Assembly: GCF_013410375.1 (NCBI RefSeq)
Contig: NZ_JACCFL010000001.1
Span: 2,046,001-2,110,000 of the forward strand
Length of the DNA: 64,000 nt
Direction: 5' to 3'
Source of the DNA: Leifsonia shinshuensis
GTDB lineage: Bacteria > Actinomycetota > Actinomycetes > Actinomycetales > Microbacteriaceae
A program made the translations under genes and the position numbers. The notes beneath the pieces were generated by a model. The model made no database searches and was not told where the DNA came from. It saw only the letters and a list, made by a program, of their open reading frames with translations. Numbering within the stretch: position 1 is the stretch's first letter; each line of letters begins with the position of its first letter. Shown in pieces: positions 35,539 to 42,986 of this stretch.

Positions 35539-36183
35539 GTGACGGACGAACTGAAGCGCGGACGCGGCCACACCCGCGTCAAGCTGTACGTGGCCCTGGG
35601 TGTCGGAATCGTCGTGGCGGTGGTCGCGGCCTTCTTCGAGGTGCTGCACCACGCCATCCTCACCGGCTGGGCGGCGGCCTGCCTGGTGTACGTCGTGTGG
35701 ATCTGGTCCACGGTCTGGCGCATGAACGCGGAGCAGACCCGCAGCCACGCCACGCTGGAGGACCCGGGGCGCCGGACGGTGGACCTGGTGCTGACCATCA
35801 CGGCGCTGGTGAGCCTGTTCGCGGTCGTCTGGGTCCTGGTCGAGGCGCGCAGCCTGAAGGGCGGCGCGCAGCTCGCCGTCGCACTGCTCGCGATCGTGAG
35901 CATCGCGCTGTCGTGGGTCCTCGTCCACACGCTCTACACGCTGCGCTACGCGCGGATCTACTACCGCAGGGACGGCGGCGTCGACTTCAACCAGAAGGAG
36001 CCGCCGCAGTACAGCGACTTCGCCTACCTCTCGTTCACCCTCGGAATGACCTTCCAGGTGTCGGACACGGATATCACGAGCACGTACCTGCGCCGGACGA
36101 TCGTGCGCCACACGCTGCTGTCGTACGTGTTCGGCACGGTGATCGTGGCCGCGACGGTGAACCTGGTGGCCGGGCTGACCTAG
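35539..36183 (+). CDS. DUF1345 membrane protein
   Basis: Integral membrane protein of 214 residues with about five spans (VALGVGIVVAVVAAFFEVL, LTGWAAACLVYVVWIW, LVLTITALVSLFAVVWVLVEA, LAVALLAIVSIALSWVLVH, LSYVFGTVIVAATVNLVAGL). It carries the DUF1345 stretch YDFAYLSFTLGMTFQVSDTDI-like at YSDFAYLSFTLGMTFQVSD. No function is established for the family. GTG start at 35539. Its stop TAG shares the sequence CTAG with the stop codon of convergent folA. Confidence 0.85.
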   Translation: MTDELKRGRGHTRVKLYVALGVGIVVAVVAAFFEVLHHAILTGWAAACLVYVVWIWSTVWRMNAEQTRSHATLEDPGRRTVDLVLTITALVSLFAVVWVLVEARSLKGGAQLAVALLAIVSIALSWVLVHTLYTLRYARIYYRRDGGVDFNQKEPPQYSDFAYLSFTLGMTFQVSDTDITSTYLRRTIVRHTLLSYVFGTVIVAATVNLVAGLT

Positions 36184-36695
36184 CGCCCGCTGTCTCCCCG
36201 GCGCCCGGTGCCGTTCTCGCGCTCGTAGCGGACGAACCGGTAGCGCATCCCGTTCGCGGCCTCGAGCCAGGGGCCGGGCTCGCCGTGCCACTCCGGGCCG
36301 AGTGCGGGCGCGACGGTGTCGCCCGCCACGGCGAGGTCGATCTCGGTCACCTCGACGCGGTCCGCGACGGGCAGGGACTGCGTGTAGAGCTCGGCGCCGC
36401 CCATGATCCACACGGTGCCGTCTCCGGCGGTTCGCACCGCATCGTCGAGCGAGTGGACGACCTCCGCGCCGGGCGCCTCGTAGCGCGCGTCGCGCGTCAC
36501 GACGACGTTCGCGCGCCCCGGGAGTGGACGGAACCGCTCCGGCAGCGACTCCCAGGTGCGGCGGCCCATGATCACGGGATCGCCGTCGGTCAGCTCGCGG
36601 AAGTGCTTCAGGTCCTCCGGGAGGTGCCAGGGCATCACCCCGCCCGCGCCGATCACGCGGTCGTGGGCCTGCGCCCAGATCAGGGCGAGCGTCAT
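36180..36695 (-). CDS. folA: Dihydrofolate reductase
   Basis: NADPH-dependent reduction of dihydrofolate to tetrahydrofolate. The 171 residues have [31 protein letters not shown], with the substrate aspartate/glutamate region in [16 protein letters not shown] and the cofactor loop [12 protein letters not shown]. The ATG overlaps the thyA stop as ATGA, so it is co-translated with thyA, whose product dihydrofolate it recycles. Confidence 0.96.
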   Translation of the reverse strand: MTLALIWAQAHDRVIGAGGVMPWHLPEDLKHFRELTDGDPVIMGRRTWESLPERFRPLPGRANVVVTRDARYEAPGAEVVHSLDDAVRTAGDGTVWIMGGAELYTQSLPVADRVEVTEIDLAVAGDTVAPALGPEWHGEPGPWLEAANGMRYRFVRYERENGTGRRGDSGR

Positions 36696-37501
36696 ACCGC
36701 CACGGCCGCGCGGATCGCGGGGTGGTGCTGGTAGTCCTCCACGACGAAGTCCTCGTACCGGTAGTCGAAGATGCTCTCCGGCTTGCGGGCGAACCGCAGC
36801 GTCGGCGACAGGTACGGGTCCCGGGTGAGCTGCTCGGTCACCTGCTCGACGTGGTTGTCGTAGATGTGGCAGTCGCCGCCGGTCCAGACGAAGTCGCCGG
36901 GCTCCAGGCCGACCTGCTGGGCGACCATCATCGTGAGCAGCGCGTAGCTGGCGATGTTGAACGGGACGCCGAGGAACATGTCCGCGCTGCGCTGGTAGAG
37001 CTGGCAGGAGAGCCGGCCGTCGGCGACGTAGAACTGGAAGAACGCGTGGCACGGCGCGAGCGCCATGTCCGGGATGTCGGCCACGTTCCAGGCGGAGACG
37101 ATGATCCGGCGGGAGTCCGGGTCGCGGCGGAGCGTGTCGATGACCTGCTGGATCTGGTCGATGTGGCTGCCGTCGGGCGCCGGCCACGACCGCCACTGCA
37201 CGCCGTAGACCGGGCCGAGCTCGCCGCGCTCGTCGGCCCACTCGTCCCAGATGGTCACGCCGTTGTCGCGGAGCCAGCCGACGTTGCTCTCGCCGCGGAG
37301 GAACCAGAGCAGCTCGTAGGCGATGGACTTGAAGTGCACCCGCTTGGTGGTGATCAGCGGAAAGCCCTCGGAGAGGTCGAACCGCAGCTGGCGGCCGAAC
37401 ACGCTGCGTGTCCCGGTGCCCGTGCGGTCGGACTTGTGGCTGCCGTTGGCGAGGACGTCGCGCAGCAGGTCTTCGTACGGAGTCGGGATCGGCGTGGTCA
37501 T
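36692..37501 (-). CDS. thyA: Thymidylate synthase ThyA
   Basis: Converts dUMP to dTMP with methylene-tetrahydrofolate, generating dihydrofolate. The 269 residues have [31 protein letters not shown], the catalytic cysteine C151 in [35 protein letters not shown] and [15 protein letters not shown]. The frame runs far upstream, but the -10 spacing and the family N-terminus place the start at ATG 37501. Confidence 0.97.
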   Translation of the reverse strand: MTTPIPTPYEDLLRDVLANGSHKSDRTGTGTRSVFGRQLRFDLSEGFPLITTKRVHFKSIAYELLWFLRGESNVGWLRDNGVTIWDEWADERGELGPVYGVQWRSWPAPDGSHIDQIQQVIDTLRRDPDSRRIIVSAWNVADIPDMALAPCHAFFQFYVADGRLSCQLYQRSADMFLGVPFNIASYALLTMMVAQQVGLEPGDFVWTGGDCHIYDNHVEQVTEQLTRDPYLSPTLRFARKPESIFDYRYEDFVVEDYQHHPAIRAAVAV

Positions 37502-37508
37502 CGAGACG

Positions 37509-37514
37509 ATGGTA
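37509..37514 (-). promoter_or_regulatory. -10 element giving leaderless thyA-folA
   Basis: Minus-strand TACCAT ends 7 nt before the thyA ATG at 37501. Confidence 0.6.
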
Positions 37515-37580
37515 CTTCTCCCGGCGCCCGCGTGCTCGGTGACCCGCGGTTGCCCCCTGACCCGCCGGACGTTCGGGTCG

Positions 37581-37586
37581 TAGGCT
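37581..37586 (+). promoter_or_regulatory. -10 element giving leaderless NCS1-like gene
   Basis: TAGGCT ends 6 nt before the ATG at 37593. Confidence 0.6.
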
Positions 37587-37592
37587 TCGAAC

Positions 37593-40076
37593 ATGGAGCG
37601 GGCCGATGGCGTGGACGGGGACGGCGTCGCCGAACCGGGCGGGACGATCCGCCACAGCGACGACGAGCTCGCCGACGCCCTCCAGAAGGAGGTGGACCGG
37701 GCGACCGCGGCCATCCCGATCGTGGCGGACGACTCGGACGCCTCGGACGCCGCAGCCGCCGCAGACGCCGCGATGAGCGACGCCGAGGTCACCGCGATCG
37801 TCGACGCGGATCTGCGGATCCACGACACGTTCGGCGCGATCCAGCACCTGCAGAACGTGCTGCGCGCCCGGGCGACGTCCGCGGTCCCGGTCGTGGAGGA
37901 GCCGCCGGTCGCGGGGGAGCCGCCCGTCAAGGAGGTGACGCCGGTCGCGGGGGAGCCGCCCGTCGTGGAGGTGACGCCGGTCGCGGGGGAGCCGCCCGAG
38001 CAGGCCGACGACGTCCAGGAGGCCGAGGCCGAGGAAGAGGAGGAGGAAGAGGAGGGCGACTGGGTGGGTCCGCGGACCCAGCTCATCAGCTTCGACGACC
38101 TCCCGGTGCGGCGACGGGACGACGGGCCGCAGCCGACCTACAGCGCCTGGGTCGGAGCGGCGGCCGCGCCGCCGGCTGCACCCCAGCCGCGCCAACCGGC
38201 CGCACCGCCACCCGAGCCCCAGGCGGCCGCGCCCCAGCCGGCCGCACCGCCGCCGCCGAAGTTCCCGACGCTCGCGTTCGACGCCCCGCCTCCCGCGCCG
38301 GAGCAGCCGGCCGCCGGGCCCCCGGCCACCGCGACCCCGCCGCGCGTCGAGCCGCTCGGCCTCGTGCCGGAGGAGTACGCCCCGACCGACTCCCAGCCCG
38401 TCCCGCTGCTCTCCTCCGCCCTGCCCGTGGCGCTCAGCGCGCCGATCACCGCGCCGTCCGCCGACGCGACCGCCGGGCCACCTCCCGTCGTCACGCACGA
38501 CCTCGGCCCGGTGTCGGCGACCCCCGACCACATCGACCGGGACATCGCCGACGACGCGGACGACGCGCACAGCGCCCCCTCCCCGGTCGCCTCGCGGCGC
38601 CTCCCCGAGGACGCCACCATCCTGTACGGCGCCGCCCCCGTCGCGCCGCCCCCGTTCGTCCCGGAGACCGTCGACCTCGAGCCGACCCCGCTCGAACAGC
38701 GGGCCGGGCACGCGTCGCGGCTGTTCTGGCTGTGGTTCGCCGGCACCTCCTCGCTCATCAGCGTCGGGGTCGGCGCGACGATGTTCCTGCTCGGCCTCAG
38801 CCTCCGCCAGCTCCTGGTGGCGACGCTGTTCGGAGTGGCACTGTCCTTCCTCCCGCTCGGGCTCGGGACCCTCGCCGGCAAGTGGAGCGGGCAGCCGACG
38901 ATGGTCGTCTCGCGCGCCACGTTCGGACTGCGCGGCAATGCCCTCCCCACGGTGCTCGCCCTGGTCACCAAGCTGTTCTGGGGTGCTGTCCTGCTCTGGC
39001 TGGCCGGGTCGGCCGCCGGCTCGCTCGCGGTGTCGGAGGGCTGGTCGCACGGCGCGGCTGTCCCGACCGGGATCGCCCTGGTCGTGACGATCGCCGCGGC
39101 CGGCGTCGTGGCGTTCTTCGGCTACGGGCTCGTCTCCCGAGTGCAGCTGGTGCTGACGATCGCCTCCGCCGTGCTCATCGCGACCACGATCGCGGCGACC
39201 TGGCGGTACGTCGACCTGTCGCGGGCGCTCGCCGTCCCCGACGCGCTCTGGACGCATGTCGTCACCGGCGCGGTGCTCGTGTTCAGCTACGTCGGCCTCG
39301 CTTGGGCCATGAGCAGCGCGGAGGTCGCCCGATACCAGCGCCGCCGGTCGTCCGGCGCGACGGGGATGCTGTGGGCGACGTTCGGCGCGGGCGTGCCGCC
39401 GTTCGTGCTGGTGTCCTACGGCGGCCTGCTCGCCGCCTCCGACCCGCGCCTCGCCGCGGAGCTGGCCAGGGATCCGGTGGGCGGGTTCGTGATGCTCGGC
39501 CTGCCGGTGTGGTTCCCGGTCCCGCTGCTGCTGGCGGTCGGGCTCAGCCTGATCTCCGCGCTCGTGCTCACCATCTACTCGGGCGGCTTCACCCTCGACG
39601 CGCTCGGCGTCCGCCTCGGCCGGCGCTGGAGCACGCTGATCGTCGGGGCGGCGATCGCCGTGGCCGGTGTGGTGCTGGCGCTCACGGTGCGCGACCTGGA
39701 CGTGGTCATCCGCGGCGTCCCCACCGCCCTGGCCGTGCCGGTGGCCGCTTGGGCGGGACTGTTCACCGGCGAGATGATGCTGCGCACGCGCCGGTTCCAC
39801 CACGCGTCGCTGCTGACCAGGGGCGGCGTGTACCCGGACTGGCGCTGGACCAACCTGACGATGCTGGTCGTGGCGAGCGCGGTCGGGCTCGGCTTCGTCA
39901 GCTCGCCGCTGCCCTGGCTGGCCTGGGAGGGCTACCTGTTCCGGCTGCTCGGCGCCGACCCGCAGGGCATCGGCGCGAGCAACATCGGCGTCGTGGTCGC
40001 CCTGGGCATCGGGCTGCTCACGCCGATGGTCTCCGGAGTCCCCGCCGTCCGGAGGCAGGAGCGCGGGGAAGGCTGA
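37593..40076 (+). CDS. NCS1-like nucleobase permease with long disordered N-terminus
   Basis: Two-part protein of 827 residues. The C-terminal ~450 residues form about twelve membrane spans with NCS1 (cytosine/purine permease) features: [49 protein letters not shown] and [18 protein letters not shown]. The N-terminal ~370 residues are soluble, acidic and Pro/Ala-rich, with a 12-residue tandem repeat ([10 protein letters not shown] type, about 100-135) and the run [15 protein letters not shown]1 proteins normally have short tails, so the extension is unusual. The substrate is unknown. No binding or salvage genes are adjacent. Confidence 0.8.
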   Translation: MERADGVDGDGVAEPGGTIRHSDDELADALQKEVDRATAAIPIVADDSDASDAAAAADAAMSDAEVTAIVDADLRIHDTFGAIQHLQNVLRARATSAVPVVEEPPVAGEPPVKEVTPVAGEPPVVEVTPVAGEPPEQADDVQEAEAEEEEEEEEGDWVGPRTQLISFDDLPVRRRDDGPQPTYSAWVGAAAAPPAAPQPRQPAAPPPEPQAAAPQPAAPPPPKFPTLAFDAPPPAPEQPAAGPPATATPPRVEPLGLVPEEYAPTDSQPVPLLSSALPVALSAPITAPSADATAGPPPVVTHDLGPVSATPDHIDRDIADDADDAHSAPSPVASRRLPEDATILYGAAPVAPPPFVPETVDLEPTPLEQRAGHASRLFWLWFAGTSSLISVGVGATMFLLGLSLRQLLVATLFGVALSFLPLGLGTLAGKWSGQPTMVVSRATFGLRGNALPTVLALVTKLFWGAVLLWLAGSAAGSLAVSEGWSHGAAVPTGIALVVTIAAAGVVAFFGYGLVSRVQLVLTIASAVLIATTIAATWRYVDLSRALAVPDALWTHVVTGAVLVFSYVGLAWAMSSAEVARYQRRRSSGATGMLWATFGAGVPPFVLVSYGGLLAASDPRLAAELARDPVGGFVMLGLPVWFPVPLLLAVGLSLISALVLTIYSGGFTLDALGVRLGRRWSTLIVGAAIAVAGVVLALTVRDLDVVIRGVPTALAVPVAAWAGLFTGEMMLRTRRFHHASLLTRGGVYPDWRWTNLTMLVVASAVGLGFVSSPLPWLAWEGYLFRLLGADPQGIGASNIGVVVALGIGLLTPMVSGVPAVRRQERGEG
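37905..37998 (+). repeat. 36-bp tandem repeat inside the permease N-terminus
   Basis: CCGGTCGCGGGGGAGCCGCC recurs at 37905, 37941 and 37977, an exact 36-bp period that keeps the reading frame and encodes repeated PVAGEPP. Confidence 0.9.
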
Positions 40077-40143
40077 CGGCGACCCGTCCGGCCGCCCCGT
40101 CCCAGCCGCTCGTCCCAGCCGCCCCGGGCCGGTCGCCTCCGGG

Positions 40144-40149
40144 TAGGCT
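40144..40149 (+). promoter_or_regulatory. -10 element giving leaderless Nif3-like gene
   Basis: TAGGCT ends 7 nt before the GTG at 40157. Confidence 0.6.
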
Positions 40150-40156
40150 CTACTCC

Positions 40157-40975
40157 GTGCCGCACACTCTCCGTTCCGTCTGCGAGGTCGTCGAATCGCT
40201 CTGGCCGATCGCCGGGGCTGAGGGGTGGGACGCGCCGGGGCTCGTCTCCGGCGATCCGGACGCGACGGTCGAGCGCATCCTGCTCTCCGTCGACGCCGTG
40301 GCCGCCACGGTCGAGGAGGCCGTCGGCCTGCATGCCGACCTGCTGATCGCGCACCACCCGCTGCTGCTGCGCGGCGTGACCTCCATCGCGGAGGACCGCT
40401 ACAAAGGCTCTCTGCTGGTGAGGCTGATCCGCAACGACTGCGCGCTCATCGCCGCGCACACCAACGCCGACGTGGTCGCCGACGGCACCAGCGCGGTCCT
40501 GGCGACGGCGCTCGGCCTGACGGACACCGCGCCGATCGCGCCGGCGGCCGACGGCGTGACGGGCATCGGCCGGGTCGGAACGCTCCCGGAGCCGACCACG
40601 CTCGGCGCGCTCGCCCGCGTCGTCGCGGACCTGCTGCCGCCGACCGCCGGGGGAGTCCGGGCAGCCGGCGACTACCACCAGCCCGTCTCGCGGGTGGCCG
40701 TCTGCGGCGGAGCGGGCGACTCCCTGCTCGGCAGCGACGCCGTCCGCGGCGCCGACGTCTACATCACCGCCGACCTGCGCCACCACCCGGCGTCGGAGGC
40801 CCGCGAGCAGGCCGTGCTCGGCGGCGGCCCCGCCCTACTCGACGTCTCGCACTGGGCGAGCGAATGGCTCTGGCTCGACACCGCGGCCGAGCGCCTGCGC
40901 CGCGAGCTGCCCGGCGTCGAGGTCGTCGTGAGCGAGCTGCGCACCGACCCCTGGGATTTCGCGATCCTGCAATGA
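40157..40975 (+). CDS. Nif3-like (DUF34/GTP cyclohydrolase I type 2) metal-binding protein
   Basis: Conserved di-metal protein family whose biochemical role is still disputed. The 272 residues show WDAPGLVSGDPDATVERILLSVDA, the metal-binding LLIAHHPLLLRGV, CALIAAHTNADVVADGT, VAVCGGAGDSLL, and the C-terminal ITADLRHHPASEA and LDVSHWASEW with further metal ligands. The GTG at 40157 is chosen by promoter spacing and the conserved N-terminus. It is 46 bp before the coiled-coil gene, a pairing common in actinobacteria. Confidence 0.92.
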   Translation: MPHTLRSVCEVVESLWPIAGAEGWDAPGLVSGDPDATVERILLSVDAVAATVEEAVGLHADLLIAHHPLLLRGVTSIAEDRYKGSLLVRLIRNDCALIAAHTNADVVADGTSAVLATALGLTDTAPIAPAADGVTGIGRVGTLPEPTTLGALARVVADLLPPTAGGVRAAGDYHQPVSRVAVCGGAGDSLLGSDAVRGADVYITADLRHHPASEAREQAVLGGGPALLDVSHWASEWLWLDTAAERLRRELPGVEVVVSELRTDPWDFAILQ

Positions 40976-41021
40976 TCCACCGCACGACGACAGAGACAGC
41001 ACCAGCAGAGAGCAGAGCACA

Positions 41022-41756
41022 GTGAAAGCCAGCCCCTCCGACCAGAACGAGCTCCTCCGGCTGCAGGCCGCGGACACCCGGCTCAGCCAGCTCGACCACA
41101 CCGTCCGGAACCTGCCGCAGGCCGCGGAGCTGGCCGCCCTCCAGCCCGAGGTGGACGCGCTGCGGGCCCGCTGGATCGCCGCGACCGGCGAGGTGGAGGA
41201 CGCCCGCGCCGAGCTGAAGCGCGTCGAGTCCGACGTGGAGCTGGTGGAGGCGCGCAAGCGCCGCGACACCGAGCGCGTCCAGCACACCTCCTCGATGAAG
41301 GACGTGCAGGCGCTGGAGGCCGAGCTCGCTGCGCTCGCCAAGCGCCAGGGCGACCTGGAGGAGATCGAGCTCACCGTGATGGAGCGGGTCGAGGGCCTCG
41401 AGGCGGCGCTCGCCGCGATCGACGCCGAGCGTGCCGAACTGGACGCTCGCGTGCAGGCACTGGAGGAGGCCCGCGACGGCGAGGCGGGCGCCGTCGGAGC
41501 CCAGCGCGACGCCCTCGCCCGCGACCGCGCAGTCATCGCCGCGGCCCTCCCCGCCGACCTCGTCGCTCTCTACGAGCGGCAGCGCTCCCGCTACGGCGTC
41601 GGCGCCGCGCTGCTGCTGCGTGGGGTGTCGATGGGCTCGAACGTCAAGCTGACCGAGTCCGACCTCGCCGAGATCCGCCGCGCGGCCGACGACGACGTCG
41701 TGCTGTGCCCGGACAGCGGGGCCATCCTGATCCGCAACGAGGAGTCCGGGCTCTAG
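41022..41756 (+). CDS. Coiled-coil protein of the C4-type zinc-ribbon family, ribbon degenerate
   Basis: The 244 residues are mostly an alpha-helical hairpin coiled coil (about 10-175, including VRNLPQAAELAALQPEVDAL and DTERVQHTSSMKDVQALEAEL) and then a small C-terminal domain. Relatives carry a CxxC...CxxC zinc ribbon there; this copy has RGVSMGSN in place of the first pair and only C233 (VLCPDSGAILIR) of the second, so zinc binding should be lost. GTG start at 41022. It follows the Nif3 gene and precedes rnpB. Function unknown. Confidence 0.82.
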   Translation: MKASPSDQNELLRLQAADTRLSQLDHTVRNLPQAAELAALQPEVDALRARWIAATGEVEDARAELKRVESDVELVEARKRRDTERVQHTSSMKDVQALEAELAALAKRQGDLEEIELTVMERVEGLEAALAAIDAERAELDARVQALEEARDGEAGAVGAQRDALARDRAVIAAALPADLVALYERQRSRYGVGAALLLRGVSMGSNVKLTESDLAEIRRAADDDVVLCPDSGAILIRNEESGL

Positions 41757-41793
41757 CAGCGCCGCCGGGCAGCCGCCTCCCACCGCGCTGCGC

Positions 41794-41799
41794 TAGTGT
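41794..41799 (+). promoter_or_regulatory. -10 element of rnpB
   Basis: TAGTGT ends 7 nt before 41807, which is the first base of the RNA's 5' pairing strand. Confidence 0.6.
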
Positions 41800-41806
41800 G
41801 GGGGCC

Positions 41807-42180
41807 GGAACGGGTCGGCCAGACGGTCGCGTCGGTCCGCGCGAGCGGGCCGCCGAGGAACGTCCGGGCTCCGCAGAGCAGGGTGGTGGGTAACACCCAC
41901 CCGGGGCAACCCGCGAGAAAGTGCAACAGAAAGCAGACCGCCTCGCACGTGAGTGCGCGGTAAGGGTGAAACGGTGGTGTAAGAGACCACCAGCGGCCGG
42001 GGTGACCCGGCCGGCTGGGTAAACCTCGCCCGGAGCAAGGTCAGACAGGGGACCATGAGGCTGCTCGTCTCGTCCCCGGGTAGACCGCTAGAGGGCGGCG
42101 GCAACGTCGTCCCGAGAGAGATGGCCGTCCGCGGCGCGCGAGCGCCGTGACAGAACCCGGCGTATCGGCCGACCCGTTCC
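41807..42180 (+). ncRNA. rnpB: RNase P RNA, bacterial type A
   Basis: Catalytic RNA that matures tRNA 5' ends. The closing helix pairs GGAACGGGTCGGCC (41807-41820) with its exact complement (42167-42180). Universal core segments are present: GAGGAACGTCCGGGCTCC, AGGGTGGTGGGTAACACCCA, GAGAAAGTGCAACAGAAAG, GGTAAGGGTGAAACGGTG, GTAAACCTCGCCCGGAGCAA and the 3' GACAGAACCCGGCGTA. About 374 nt, normal for actinobacteria. Exact ends are set by the pairing and the promoter. Confidence 0.96.
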
Positions 42181-42213
42181 CTCCGGGCCGATCCCGCCCG
42201 CCCCGCCACCTGC

Positions 42214-42249
42214 CGAGTACGCAGATAATCCGCGTACTCGACCGTTTTT
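42214..42249 (+). terminator. Terminator of rnpB
   Basis: CGAGTACGC-AGATAATCC-GCGTACTCG followed by ACCGTTTTT; a perfect 9-bp stem with a T5 tail, the clearest intrinsic terminator in the window. Confidence 0.85.
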
Positions 42250-42275
42250 CGGCTGACTTTTCGCGTACTCGACGG

Positions 42276-42986
42276 TTAGTCGGTGACGGGCTCGGGGTCG
42301 GGGTCGGGGGTGAAGCGGTAGCCCATGCCGGGCTCGGTCAGCAGGTAGCGCGGCGCGGACGGGACCGGCTCGAGCTTCTTGCGGAGCTGCGCCAGGTACA
42401 GGCGCAGGTAGCCGGTGTCGTTGGTGTACTGCGGACCCCACACCTGGGTGAGCAGCGCCTGGCGCGTGACCAGCCGGCGCGGGTTGCGCACCAGCAGCTC
42501 CAGGATCTCCCACTCGGTCGGCGTCAGCCGCACCGGCGACTCCCCGTCGGGCGTGCGCTTCAGCACCTGGTGCGCCGCGAGGTCCACGGTGATGTCGCCG
42601 AACTGCACGGTCGGCTCGTCGGCCGGCCCGGACTGGCGGCGGGTCAGCGCCCGGATGCGCGCCAGCAGCTCGTCGGCGGCGAACGGCTTGGTGACGTAGT
42701 CGTCCGCTCCGGCGTCCAGCGCGTCCACCTTGTCGGAGGAGCCGCTGCGGCCGGAGACGACCAGGATGGGCACCGTCGACCAGCCGCGCAGCCCCTCGAT
42801 GACCTCGATGCCGTTCAGCTCGGGCATCCCGAGGTCGAGCATGACCAGATCGGGATGGTGCTCGACCGCCTCCGACAGCGCCTCGGCGCCGGTGCGGGCC
42901 GTGAGCACCTCGTAGCCGCGCGCCGTCAGGAGGATGCGCAGCGCGCGCAGGATCTGCTGGTCGTCGTCGGCGATCAGAATCCTCAT
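42276..42986 (-). CDS. kdpE: Response regulator KdpE
   Basis: OmpR-type transcription regulator, 236 residues. The receiver domain has the acidic pocket (ADDDQQ), the phosphorylated aspartate D51 (VMLDLGMPE) and KPF. The winged-helix domain contains RLTPTEWEILELLVRNPRRLVTRQALLTQVWGPQYTNDTGYLRLYLAQLRKKLE. The ATG overlaps the kdpD stop as ATGA. Its usual targets, kdpFABC, are not in the window. Confidence 0.95.
   Translation of the reverse strand: MRILIADDDQQILRALRILLTARGYEVLTARTGAEALSEAVEHHPDLVMLDLGMPELNGIEVIEGLRGWSTVPILVVSGRSGSSDKVDALDAGADDYVTKPFAADELLARIRALTRRQSGPADEPTVQFGDITVDLAAHQVLKRTPDGESPVRLTPTEWEILELLVRNPRRLVTRQALLTQVWGPQYTNDTGYLRLYLAQLRKKLEPVPSAPRYLLTEPGMGYRFTPDPDPEPVTD

Noticed and set aside
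36722..40156. Very long plus frame running into the Nif3 gene, and opposite thyA
   Set aside because: The upstream part is the complement of thyA and an alternate frame of the permease. The Nif3 start at 40157 is fixed by a -10 element and family N-terminus.
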